In this document: positions 24,660-37,000 of the stretch, one piece after another | Layout of the letters: the number at the start of each line of letters is the position of its first letter | How positions within the stretch are numbered: position 1 is the stretch's first letter | DNA from: Uranotaenia lowii | Lineage: Eukaryota > Arthropoda > Insecta > Diptera > Culicidae | Assembly: GCF_029784155.1 (NCBI RefSeq) | Contig: NC_073691.1 | Location: 92,803,617-92,867,616, forward strand | Length of the DNA: 64,000 bases | Direction: 5' to 3' | The notes under the pieces: generated by a model | The model's input: the letters and a program-made list of their open reading frames with translations, nothing else | Databases searched by the model: none | What the model was told of the DNA's origin: nothing | Made by a program: the position numbers and the translations under genes

Positions 24660-27600
24660 ATGGATGCGAATCAATTCAAATATTTCATGGATCAACAAGC
24701 CCAAATGTTCAGTCAACTACTACAAGGAATCAACAAACGCTCTGGAGCGCAGTCAAATGCAGTTCCGGTTTCTCAGTCACAACCTTGTGCAGCGAATGTG
24801 TCAGTTCCTCAACCGTCCCCTCTGTCGCTGGTAGGCGACATGGAGGTTAACTTCGAATTTTTCGAAAGGAGCTGGAATGATTACGCCAAAGCGATTGGAA
24901 TGGACCGTTGGCCCGAAGCTGATAACCCGCAGAAGGTTAGTTTCTTACTTTCCATTGTAGGAGAGCCTGCTCGTAAGAAATTTTTCAACTTCGAACTAAC
25001 CGCTGAACAAAGAGCGAATCCGGAAGTCGCGCTGCTAGCAATCAAGGCCAAAGTGGTATCCAAGCGAAACATTCTTCTGGATAGGTTGGACTTCTTCAAT
25101 TCGGAACAGCAGTGTGACGAGACCATTGACGACTTCACTACGCGTCTGAAGATTCTGGCCAAAATGGCTCATCTGGGTGTTTTGGAAGAAGAATTGGTGA
25201 CTTTCAAAATCGTTACAGCCAATAAGTGGTCCCATCTTCGAACGAAAATGATTATTATCCCGGACATCACCAGAGAGAAAGCCGTCGACATATGCAGAGC
25301 CGAAGAAATAACCACTCAACGCGCTAAGGACTTGCACGTTCCCTCAACACCAGCAGAAGTGAATAAGGTAGAAAAACCCCTAAACAAGAAACATAATTTG
25401 TGCAAATTCTGTGGAGACCGTCATGAGTTTGCCAAAGGAGTTTGTCCAGCCCTGGGAAAGCGATGTAAGCGATGCAATGGCAAGAACCACTACAAAAAGG
25501 TATGTAAATCTAAACATAGCTCAAAACGACGTTCGAAAAAAATAAAGGAAATACGGGAAGAAGACAGTGAAACAGACAACCAATCATCATCCTCGAATGA
25601 TGCTTCATCCGAACAAAGTGACTGCGAATACGAGATAGGAAAGATATTCGACTATTCCGACAAGGGTGGTAGTGTTCTTGCTGAACTCGATCTAAAATTC
25701 TCTGATTCCTGGTCCTCAGTTGTCTGCGAGATTGATACTGGGGCGAATACCAGTTTGATTGGTTACAAATGGCTATTGAAGTTGAGCAATGAGGTAGTTC
25801 CGTCCCTGTCACCTTCCACATACCGTCTCCAAAGCTTTGGTGGGAATCCGATAAAAGTCTTGGGTCAAGTTAAAATTCCCTGCAGAAGATCGGGTAGACG
25901 TTATCTTCTTGTACTCCAAGTTGTTGATGTTAATCATCGTCCACTGCTCTCAGCGAAAGCTTCTCGTATTCTGGGATTAATAAAATTTTGTAATTCCGTA
26001 AATGTATCACAATCCACTTCCACTGATACAAAGGAAAAACTTCTCCAAGTATACCGAATTAAGGCTGAAAAAATAATCCAGGGACACGCATCGCTATTCT
26101 CGGGCTATGGGCAGTTTCCAGGGACAGTTACTCTTGAAGTAGATAATACCATTCCACCTTCAATTCAACCACCGAGAAGAATCCCCATCGCTATACGTCC
26201 AAAATTGGAAAAGGAATTGAATGCCCTTGAGAAAGATAAGATCATCGTAAAGGAACCTCAGCATACAGAATGGGTTAGCAATATCGTCATCGTACAACGT
26301 GGAGGAGAACAAAAGGGTATTCGAATTTGTTTGGATCCAATTCACCTCAACAAATCTTTGAAACGTCCACACCTCCAATTCAATACTTTGGACGAAATTC
26401 TTCCGGACTTAGGCAAAGCAAAGGTGTTTTCGACCATGGACACTAAAAAGGGATTTTGGCACGTCGTACTGGACGAACCTAGTAGCAAATTAACTACTTT
26501 TTGGACTCCTTTCGGAAGGTATCGTTGGTTGAGAATGCCTTTCGGAATCGCTCCAGCACCAGAAATCTTTAGAATGAAACTGCAAGAAATAATACAAGGT
26601 TTAAAGGGTGTTGAAAGTCTCGCTGATGATATCCTGGTATACGGAGTAGGAGACAGTTTCGAAGAAGCTTTGATAAACCACAACATTTCGCTTAAAAATC
26701 TTCTGTGTTGTTTAGACAAAAATTGTGTGCGCCTAAATAAAGACAAGCTTAAACTTTGCCAGACGTCTGTTCAATTTTTCGGGCATGTGCTCACAGACTG
26801 TGGCCTAGAACCTGATCAATCTAAAATTTCAACCATTCGTAACTTCCCAACACCAACTAACCACAAAGAAGTCCATAGGTTTATTGGAATGGTTAATTAC
26901 CTCAGTCGTTATATTCGAAATCTCAGCGTAAATTTGACACACCTGAGGAAATTGATTTTGCAAGACCAACAATGGAATTGGACGTCGGTAGAAAATGAGG
27001 AATTTCTACGAATCAAGTCAATGGTATCAGATATCAAAACTCTTTGTTACTACGATGTCAACTTACCATTAATTATAGAGTGCGACGCCAGTTGTTTTGG
27101 ACTAGGAGTAGCTTTATTTCAAGGCAATGGTGTAATAGGTTACGCATCTCGAACTCTTACACCTACGGAGCGCAATTATGCACAAATAGAAAAGGAGTTA
27201 CTAGCGATTGTGTTTGCTTGTACCAGATTCGATCAGCTTGTCGTGGGGAACCCGAAAACCATAGTCAAAACTGATCACAAACCACTCCTAAATGTTTTCT
27301 GAAAACCTCTGCTAACAGCTCCTAAAAGGCTCCAACATATGTTGCTGAACCTCCAGCGGTACAATATAGTATTGGAATATGTTACAGGAAAGGAAAATGT
27401 AGTTGCTGATGCACTATCTCGAGCCCCATTCGATGACAAAAATAGTGCACATTCCTACCAGAAGCAGAATATATACAAAATTTTCCAAGAGTTGGAAAAA
27501 ATAGATCCGAAGATCTTCCTAAGTATTTCGGATGCAAGATTAAGTGAAATTATACAAGAAACAGAAAAAGATAAAACACTGCAACTAATCATAAACTACA

Positions 27601-28830
27601 TTCAATATGGTTGGCCTTCCTCCGCTGACCAAGTGCCAGACGACGTAAAAATTTATTATAATCATCGTGCTGAATATTCCACGCAAGATGGACTCATCTT
27701 TCGTAATGATCGGATACTTATCCCTTATACACTCCGTCGAAGCTTGATTGATAAGTGTCATACCAGCCATAACGGAATCGAAGCAACTCTTCAGCTTGCA
27801 AGGGCAAATTTGTTTTGGCCTGGCATGAGCTCACAAATAAAAAATGCTGTCCAAGGTTGTCCGGTGTGTGCCAAGTTCGCGTCGTCACAGCCTAATCCAC
27901 CGATGCTGAGCCACAGCATTCCAATTTATCCATTTCAGCTAATATCGATGGATGTTTTCTTTTTGGAATATCGTAATACCAAATGCAAATGGTTGGTCAC
28001 CGTAGACCATTATTCGGATTTTTTCGAATTGGATATTCTTCCGAATTTAACACCAGAATCAGTGATAGCTGCTTGCAAAGAAAATTTTGCTCGTCATGGG
28101 ACACCACAAAGGGTGATAACAGACAACGGAACACATTTCGTTAGCCGCAAAATGGTCGAATTTGCAACAAACTGGGATTTCGAACACGTTACCTCCTCTC
28201 CTCATCATCAACAAGCCAACGGAAAATCGGAAGCAGCAGTCAAGATTGCAAAGCGATTGATCAGGAAGGCTGATGAAACGGGCGCCGATTATTGGTTTGC
28301 TCTTCTTCACTGGCGCAATATTCCAAACAAAATTGGATCCAGTCCAGCAGCTCGATTGTTTTCCAGATCAACACGGTGTTCGGTTCCGACTGCAGCTGCC
28401 AATTTAATCCCAAAAGTCGTGGAAAATGTTCCGGAATCTATCGAGAAAAATAGAAAGCTATTCAAAAAGCAATATGATAAACAGAGCCGAGACTTACCTA
28501 TTCTTCAGAGTGGGTCCCCAGTGTTTGTTCAGTTGAATCCGGATGCCTCGAAGCTATGGTCACCTGGTACAGTATCTTCCAAACTAAACGACCGTTCCTA
28601 CCTAGTTAACGTGGGAGGAAAGGATTACCGCCGTAGTTTGGTCAACTTGAAACCGCGTAAGGAACCCGAATCGTCGCCTTGCCATCCAGCACAACCAAAA
28701 CAAACTTTGGATGAAAAACAAACAACGACTACACCGCCTTCGCCGCCTGCTGCTATCAGATGTCAACCACCCAACGACGGTGTAATCGAATCACCGCCTA
28801 CTACACTGAACCCAAATTCACACTTAAAAA
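24660..28830 (+). pseudogene. Gypsy-1 gag-pol polyprotein, interrupted
   Basis: One frame from ATG at 24660 encodes gag with zinc knuckles (CKFCGDRHEFAKGVC near residue 247, then CKRCNGKNHYKKVC), an aspartic protease (DTGANTS near 358), reverse transcriptase (LADDILVYG near 653, with L in place of the usual Y), RNase H (IIECDAS near 803) and integrase. The integrase has an HHCC finger around 27760-27870 and the catalytic motifs SMDVFF, ITDNGTHF and GKSEAA. A single in-frame TGA at 27300-27302 interrupts RNase H; the frame reopens at once. The reading ends in the nested TIR element, and the authentic C-terminus resumes at 41832-41969. Apart from these two defects the gene is well preserved, consistent with a young insertion. 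Confidence 0.85.
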
Positions 28831-29542
28831 ACACTAGAAGAATCACTTAAAAGTGAAAACGCAGTGAATTTCTTCATTTCAAGTGGCTCATGTACATTTC
28901 ACTTGCCTCTCACTTAAGTTTTAAGTGACCGAATCAATATACACTAGCTCATCACTTGAGTTTTAAGTGACCGGCATTGAATGTCTTCGATGCTCACTTG
29001 AAATCCACTTGACCGGTCACTTAAGCCAATATTCACTTGCCCATCACTTAAAATTCAAGTGATTTTTTGCATAGCGAATGTCAACAATGTCAGTATTGAT
29101 TGTTTCATTGTTGTTTGGAAAAGAAACAACAGAGGTTTGTTTGAGTTGGTAGATGCAGAATTAAAGTAATTTATATGTTATAAAACAATGATATTTTCCA
29201 TAGGTCGACCGACAGAAACATCGTGTGAACCGGTTAACACGTCGCAGAGACCCTTTTTAAAGCAATCAGGTTTCGGATACGTTTTCCGATGATGATTTAT
29301 TTTGGAAATATTCAAATGCAATTAAAGTAAGTATCATGCAAAACAAAAAATACTAGTTAAATTTATTTTATTTTTTAATTATTATTTCAGAAAAGATCAA
29401 CCCGAATGTCTCGTCAAAGTGAGTAAGTCAATGATTTTTCGAAGCCGAAAAATCTTTTTGAAGAAGAAAAAGTGACGTTTTTTACGTTGTATTTTTAATA
29501 AATAATTGTTTTGTAGAAACAAAGTTGATTAATGTTTGATAT

Positions 29543-31568
29543 TGCAACGGGAGGCAGTGGGCGAATTGGGATCTGGGTTGTTAGCGGATGATTTAAGCGC
29601 CACTCCGAGGAGACCAGCCGCCTTTTGATAGCTTGCCCGGCTTTTGAGACCCAACATAGGGTGGGTGTATATTGTATTGGCCCAGATCAGACTCAACCTA
29701 CCGACCTCAACCGTCGATCATCCATCAATATCCCCGACTAATTGGTCGAAAAATCTACAAAAATTCAGACTGGTTGTTCGGTTGGCCAAAAAATATCAAC
29801 TGACTGGAAAAACTATATTTCCAGAATTGTCTTCAGCGGACCCACTTTCCCCGAACAAATTCCCCAGGATTGCTTCGGAAACTGGAAAGGGGTTGGATGG
29901 AAAAAGAAACAAACTAGAGTCAACCCAACTCAAAAAAAAAACTCTACTCTACCGAACAACCGAAAAAAACGTGAACCTTAACCTTTCATTAAAAACATCG
30001 TTTATTTGGTCTCAAAAAACGTTTGTTGCAACAACTAATTTATTTACATTTTCTGATGGTGGTGGTTGGTGTTTGTAGGATTAGTAAGGAGTGTATTTTA
30101 CATTTAGGTGGGTGGTTTTGGCTTCTACATTCCTCTACATACTACTAATTCTCCTCAGAGATTTCTCCTACTCATCACTAGCGCCTCTAGCGCTGCCTAG
30201 GCATACTAAACCTTCCCAAAGTTTCCCCGGATGGGGGTATTTGTCGGTAGTTTGAGAGTGCTTTTCCTAAAGTTTCCTTTAACTTGACAAGGAAACGGTG
30301 CGGTTTTTTCTTTAACACCACCGGAGGTTATTCCAACCTCATCGGTGGACCATGGATTTTATGTATATAAAAAAATATACCGTAAGGGGAATTGAACCCG
30401 GGCCCTCTAGGTCCTCAGCTGGGAACGTAGCCAAGTGAGCTATTTGCTCATATGTAAGATCGCCTTAAAAAATGGGAATCAACATCGGATTCCAATCATG
30501 CGCATGATATAATATGGTTTTGGAGTACTCACGTTGCTGGGCAATCAAACCTCAATTAGCTTTCGGTTGATCCCCAGACCGTCGTTTCTGCTGCTGTCGA
30601 TGCTGGTATGGTCGTCGCCGGGTGGTGTCGGGAAAACTGCGTCGCTGCCGTGATGTGTGGCTTCGGCGGTAACGGTATGCGTCGACCCGCAGTGGATTTC
30701 CTTGGACCAGGTGGTGATGATGTTTGTAGGCTCGCGTGGGCTTCGTACCTGATCCGTTTCATACATTAGTTACAGGGAAAAACGCACTAAAAACCATTAA
30801 AAATTACCGTGTTCTGCTCTTTGAGTTATCACCCAACGGTATTGCTTGCACTTAGGACACTCTTAATCGCACTCTAATTTTGGGAAGGTTTTAAAAAAAG
30901 ACATTTTTATGAAAAACTTAAAATCCACGTTTTTTTATAAAGTACCTTGTGGTACCAATGCGGACCCGAAATAAAAAAAACTTGCAGTCCAGCCTACTCC
31001 ACAGCCCAAGGAAAAGTGATCGAGTACTTGCATCAGCCCTCAGATCAGAACAGTCATCTAATTTCCTGACCGGAACTTCGTAATCGTTAGCGAACGATTA
31101 CGAATGTTCACGAAAAACCCTCTTCTTTTTCACATATTTTTCTGGTAACCAACCCGAGATATTGATATCCGATCTCGGGTGTAGATTCTAATTCCCGATT
31201 CTTACCAATACAACCATAAGACCTATCATCTGGTGGGGTCAACGCCCGGACATGCATCAGCTGGTGGCGATATCTCTAGCAAAGTTTCGCCAAATCCCTT
31301 TAAAACACCCAGATCCGCTTTACGAAGAAAAAGAGTTTTTCCGTGACGTCACGCTCTCGATGGGGTGCGTCGAGAGTTTTGTTTACTCTCCAAAATATTT
31401 CTCTCCTACTCGGCTATGCTCTTGCATGGTTCATTAGTTCTACAAATAGAATGATTATCGGCTTTGCAGGGATGGCTATTTTCAGCTAGGCGTTCATTCG
31501 GTCTACTCAGGGATGTTCAAGTAAAAAAAAAAAAATACAAATTATTTGATTTTATCCATACTGCTACA
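29543..31568 (-). repeat. Gypsy-2 3' LTR
   Basis: 2,026 bp, unusually long for an insect Gypsy LTR. Small open frames in it occur identically in the other copy and are not supported as genes. It contains a tRNA-like module at 30388-30442 and a TATATAAAAAAATATA stretch at 30364-30379. Confidence 0.95.
30388..30442 (-). other. tRNA-like A-box/B-box module in the LTR
   Basis: On the minus strand TAGCTCACTTGG (30431-30442) matches the pol III A box at 11 of 12 positions and GGTTCAATTCC (30388-30398) matches the B box at 10 of 11, with a normal 32-base spacing. The arms pair poorly, so this is a tRNA-derived remnant rather than a working tRNA. The second LTR has the same at 40435-40489. Confidence 0.5.
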
Positions 31569-34071
31569 TCATTCCTCACTAGATTTTCGAAAATTTGATT
31601 GGAACTAACGTAGTTTGTTCCAATCAAATTTTCGAAGGTTAAATCGAAAATAATTTCATAAAAGATTGATGTTTCCGGGGTCATATGTTTTCATCACCAA
31701 CTAAATGGCTCATCCTCTATTTCCAGGTAGTAAAAGAATTATTACTCCTGTAACTGACCATCAATGTTTGTTGAACTCCGGTCTCCAGCAGAAACAAAAA
31801 AAGTTCATGAAATTAAATTCTTAACGTAACCTTGAAGAAACACTTTCATCAACACAAGATCTATTAACTTATTCCTGAACAAAACTTGAATATTTACATT
31901 TGGTCTTTCTTTGTGTAATGACTGATGACAATTTTCTTCCTCCTAAACTGCTGCACCAATCATATAAAAACTTCATTCACTGTTTTCTTTACTCAGCAAA
32001 TCAGCTAAAACAGAAAACAATGAGAAAAAATTCCTCAATGGAAACCCTAAAAAAGATTATCACTGTAAACTCCTTTCCGACAAACTAGACTCAACCTCAA
32101 AATGCAGCTTTCAAGAAAACGAATCTAATGCTCTCGATAAGAAAAAAAAAAACAATGACAAATCTAAACTCGAATGTAATTGTTGATTTTAACCTCAAAA
32201 TGTTTTGAGCAAAACAAATCATCCCAATCTACAATCTCATAAAAAAAACTTGCTTGGACATCTGCCTTGAAAAAACTTTCAAGAAATATTATCCAATTAA
32301 ATTTTCCCAAAATACTCCGTGTTCATGCAAAACATGAGCACCCCTAGTACAGAGCTCTCCTCTCCAGCAGAACGATTGATGAACCACACATCTGTCACTA
32401 ACACAAATCCAACCAAATGTAAACAAACCGTCATAAGTGTATCGCGTGTGATTATTTCTGCTGCCCAAAAGTTGTTCCGAGGAAAAACGCGTAAAACCAG
32501 CTGAAACTCCGCATATATCCGTGGCGATGGTGATAAACTGTTGCAGGAGAGTTTCCTACATCGTTCCGTAATGAAACCGTAAGTTGATAAGTTCTTTTTT
32601 TCTCGTTTTAGCAAAAACCAAATCCTCCAGCTATCCGTCGTGATGGAACGAAAAATAAGAAGAAGGAACCTTACTGTGTTGATCCATCTGCCGAGTTCTT
32701 TCCATCTGCACTGCACTGAACCATACGGAACCGGAAGTCGACTGGATGCCATACTCTGTGTTTTACCCCCGCTGTGGAGAAGTTTTCCTACTGTGGTTAG
32801 CCGAACAACATCAAAACCAGGTAACTTAAAATTCAATTAACAAAAAAGTATAACCATGCTCTACTTTATCGACTAATTCTATTTTTTAATCTTTTAGCTT
32901 GACTGCACGTTCGCCAAAAGGAAAACCGGAATAAGGATTTATATACAAAGGAAATGAAAGGAAAATTATCGGAAAATGGAAGGAGAATTTATGGAAAATC
33001 AAAGCAAACTAAAAAATGGAAACTTAAAAGCGAAAATCAAATTCTATCCGAAGATTTGAGTGAGTTTTTCAAAATTCCAGCTGTAAGTACTAACCCTAAA
33101 TTAAGAAAACTAAAACTAAAATAAGAAAATAGGACTGATCGTAGGAATCAAAAAACTAAAAAACTAACTACTCTACTATTTACAAAAATATTTACATGAC
33201 GTGGAGTAAAATTCAAAAATTCTTACAAAATATGTACAAGACGTGACAATCGTCGTTTATGATGGTTGTTCGATGCTCGCTCGCTTCGGTCGTATTTCAG
33301 TCAGCATCTCCTCCTCGCTTCGATTTATTTGTCTGATTTCTTCTGAGGTTAGCTCGCTTTATTCTTCGTGAATAAATTCACTACTTTTTACAGGTCATAA
33401 CTTGACCTCATCAGATTTCAAGAAAATTTTATACTTTTTCGGAATCAACGATGACTGACTGATGGACTTCAGTTTGCTTTGCATCTAAGGTTTTTGTGAA
33501 AGGGTCGTTTTCCGGTTTTAGTTAGGAGAAACTGCTGTTTCTTTTTTCAAGAAGTACCCCAGTCAAGGTTTTGCTTGAGTCGTTATCAAATAGCTTCTCA
33601 TCCTCGCTTCATTTCTTTGCGACATCTATCCATGGCTCAGCTCGCTCTTAATAGTTAGAAGATCACTTTCCAAAATACATCAATTTAGTAAAAGACTGTT
33701 CTAATACTAAGTCGACCGATTTTGGAAAGCTCTCACTCAGACTTGGCATATCCCTATTTCTCCACAATCGTCGGATTTCGCGGCGTGATTTTTCTTGCAA
33801 GCAGAGGAGCTCTTTCACCCAGAAATCGTCGATCCTGGGAGAGGTAATTCTACCTTCGTGCTTGTCGCCGTACTATGTCTGATAGGTCATCACTTTACCA
33901 CTTCAATATTCGCTAAGTTCGTACTTCAAACGGAATCAACGAAGACTATCTGGTCGACATCGAAGCTCACTTGAACTGGTGTGTTATTTTTGACCCGTAG
34001 GTGTTTTTGTCATCTTGAAGATTTGTTGTCATTTGTTCAAAACTAAACTACATAGCTGTACTAGATTTTGG
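31569..34071 (-). other. Gypsy-2 region between pol and 3' LTR
   Basis: 2.5 kb with no enzyme domain. The longest frame, 179 residues at 32297-32836 minus, sits where an env gene would be, but lacks a signal peptide, cysteine pattern or fusion-type features I could recognise. A perfect 20-bp hairpin (31586-31605 with 31617-31636, 11-base loop) lies 18 bases from the LTR. The polypurine tract next to the LTR is weak (GTGAGGAATGA on the minus strand). Confidence 0.6.
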
Positions 34072-37000
34072 TTAGGAGTATGTGTGCAGTTTTTTAATTT
34101 GATCAGCAAAGTAGACACCAATTCGTTTCCCTTGCTGATCTTCAAGCTCATACGTGTGAGACCCTAAGACCTTCCTAACTACGCATGGTTCATACTTTGG
34201 CCCAAGTTTTTTGCAAAACCCCTTACCCTTGTCTGAAAGGTCGAAAGCCTTTTTTAGAACTTTTTCTCCGGGAATGTAACGAGGGCAACTTTGATTGGAA
34301 CGTAAATTATAAGTCTTTTCGTGTCGTTTGTAAGCAGCTGCCAAGTTCGACCTAACTTCTTCAAAAAGTTTTTGTCGTTCCTCTACTATAGTTCCCTGAT
34401 CTTTTTCGACTGCCTGGTGTTTGTCTCGTATTTTTGCGTACTCTCTTCCGTCAGATATCTGATTACGGCCGAAAACAACAAAATACGGACTATGTTTGGT
34501 GGAGTTATGAATGGCTGTGCGGATTGCGTTGGCAATTGACTGTATGTCGTCTGCCCAGTGTTTATGTTCCTTTTTTAGCGTTGCTCGAATCGCAGTCGTT
34601 ATCACCCGGTTAACACGTTCCGTGTTGTTAACTTGCGGATGATAAGCTGGTGTTAACCAGTGGTTAACATGGTACGTCTTCAGAAGGTTGGTGAACTTGG
34701 TTGATGTGAATTGAGTACCATTGTCTGTCAAAACAATCTCCGGTACTCCAAACAAGCGAAATATCATGTTTTCGACAAATTCGGTTAGTGGTTCTGCTTT
34801 GGCTTCCCTGAAGGGTTGCACCAACACGAATTTGGAGAACACATCAGTTGCTACTAGCAGACAGGTGGCGCGGTTTTTACCGGAAGCTGGAAGAGGTCCG
34901 ACGAAGTCTAGAGTGACGAATTGCCAAGGGTATTCAACAGGTTTTTGGGAACCCATAGGAGGTGTTGTATTGATATTCACGGCTTTGCTGGTTTGGCAAG
35001 GGAGGCATTGTCTACAAAATTTCCTTATTTCCGCGTTCATCTTTGGCCAATGGAATCGCTCTTTGATGGCCAACAACGTCTTTTCGTAACCGAAATGGGC
35101 TTTGTTGTGTTCCTGTTGGATAATGGAATTTCTTTCGGCTTGTGGTGGATATCGTTTCCAGGTGAAACGTGGATCGTCCTGATGGTTTGCAGACTTGATG
35201 TATTTCCATACTTCCCCATCAATTACGCGAAAGTCCTTGAACTTTTCCGGGTTTGATGAGATGTCCTTGATGAGTTCCTCATATTCTGGATCGAGTGTTG
35301 TTACGGATATGGCTTCGATGGATCGTGACAAGCAATCAGCTGTGATGTTGTTTTTGCCTTTGCGATATTCCAATTCAATATCGTAAGACTGGATACGCAA
35401 AGCCCACCTGAGGAGTTTGGAATTCCCTGATTCGGCTCCGATTTTGAACAGCCAGAGAAGACTTCGCGCATCAGTCACGACCTTGAATCGAGTGCCCTCT
35501 ACATAATGGCGGAAATTGTCGATCGCTAGCAGGACACCTAAACATTCCTTTTCTACAGCTGCATATTTTTTTTGAGTCGCGCTTAGCTTTTTGCTGAAGT
35601 AACCTATTATCCGGGTCTCGCCATCTTGGACCTGGACTAACGCAGCACCTACAGCGTTCTCGGAGGCATCTGATTCGATGATGAACTGTTTCGTGAAGTC
35701 TGGGTTCGCTAGAATTGGGGCGGAAGTCAGCAAAGACTTCAGCTCTTGGAACGCTGTTTCTGCCTCTGCGGTCCACTTGATTTTCTTCTCCTTCTTCAAC
35801 AGATCGGTTATCGGCGCGGTTATTCGACTGTAGTTTGGAATAAACCGTTGATAGAACCCGGCCAGTCCCATCAAGCGTCGTATATCCTTCAGGGATTTCG
35901 GTCTAGCGTAATTTAATATCGGCTCAATCCTTGATTGATCGATACTCACGCCCCGGTCTGTTAACAAGTACCCTAGATACATCACTTGTTTCCGACAGAA
36001 CCGTGATTTTTCGAGAGATATTGTCAATCCAGCGTTTCTCAATCTTTTCGCGACTTCTCTTAATAGTCTCAGATGTTCACTCAGATCCTTCGTGGCTACG
36101 ACTATGTCGTCTAAGTAGACGAAGACCTGGGGCTGCAAATCAAACCCTAGAGCTGCTCCCATGAGACGACACATTGTAAACGGCGCGTTAGTGACCCCAA
36201 AGGGACAAACTTTAAACCGGAAAAGTCCTTTAGAGGTCCGGAAGGCGGTGTAGTTCCTGCTTTCTTTTTTCAGCGGAATTTGGAAGTACGCGTCCTTGAG
36301 GTCGATAATAGAGAAGTATTTGGCTGACTCAAGACGATGGAATATGTTTTGCATGTTCTGCATCGGATAGGAATCCTTCACCGTCATCGCGTTTATTCGC
36401 CTGGAGTCGAGACAAACTCGGATCTTGCCATTCGACTTCCGGACAGGAACAAGTGGATTCGTCCATTCGCTATAACATTCCTCTATAGCTCCCAGCTCCT
36501 TAAACCTCTCGATTTCTGCGTCGATCTCTTTTTGTATGTACGGTGAACATTTGTAGACAGGTTGATTTCGTGGTTTGGCGTCATCTTTGAGCACAATTTC
36601 GTGCTCAATCAAGTGTGTTCGGCCGAGTTTTCCGGGCGCTGTGAAAGCAAACTCCTTCACTGCTTCGATTAATTCTGCTCTTTCCTGCTCGAGTAATTCG
36701 TGTTCAGTTTCTATATTTTCCGGAATAGGTTCTTCTGGTATATCGAAAGTTGGAATATCGAGTGTGCTGTCGGAGTCATTTTTGGTGAGGTTAGGGAATT
36801 CATCTGATGGCTCGATGTTGAAACAAATTTGAGAGTTTGGTACCGTGTCTGAGGTTTCAAGCTTCTCGAGTCCATTTCCGACATCGATCATCGGATGGAT
36901 TCCAAAACTATCCCAAAAATCAGCTCCTAGAATCAGCTTTCTTGAGATTTGGGGAACGATGATTGTAGGTACAACTCGAGTTATGCCTTTGTACTGAAAA

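Noticed and set aside
29644..30078. 144-residue frame in the Gypsy-2 LTR, repeated at 39691-40125
   Set aside because: It lies antisense to the element inside the LTR and recurs only because the LTR is duplicated; no family features.
30388..30442. A genuine tRNA gene
   Set aside because: A and B boxes are good but the arms do not pair well enough for a cloverleaf and the anticodon loop lacks the usual T before the anticodon.
32297..32836. 179-residue frame as an env gene
   Set aside because: Right place but no signal peptide, cleavage site, cysteine pattern or clear membrane anchor.
35471..35776. 101-residue minus-strand frame and other frames over 34072-39170
   Set aside because: Shadows of the Gypsy-2 gag and pol frames.
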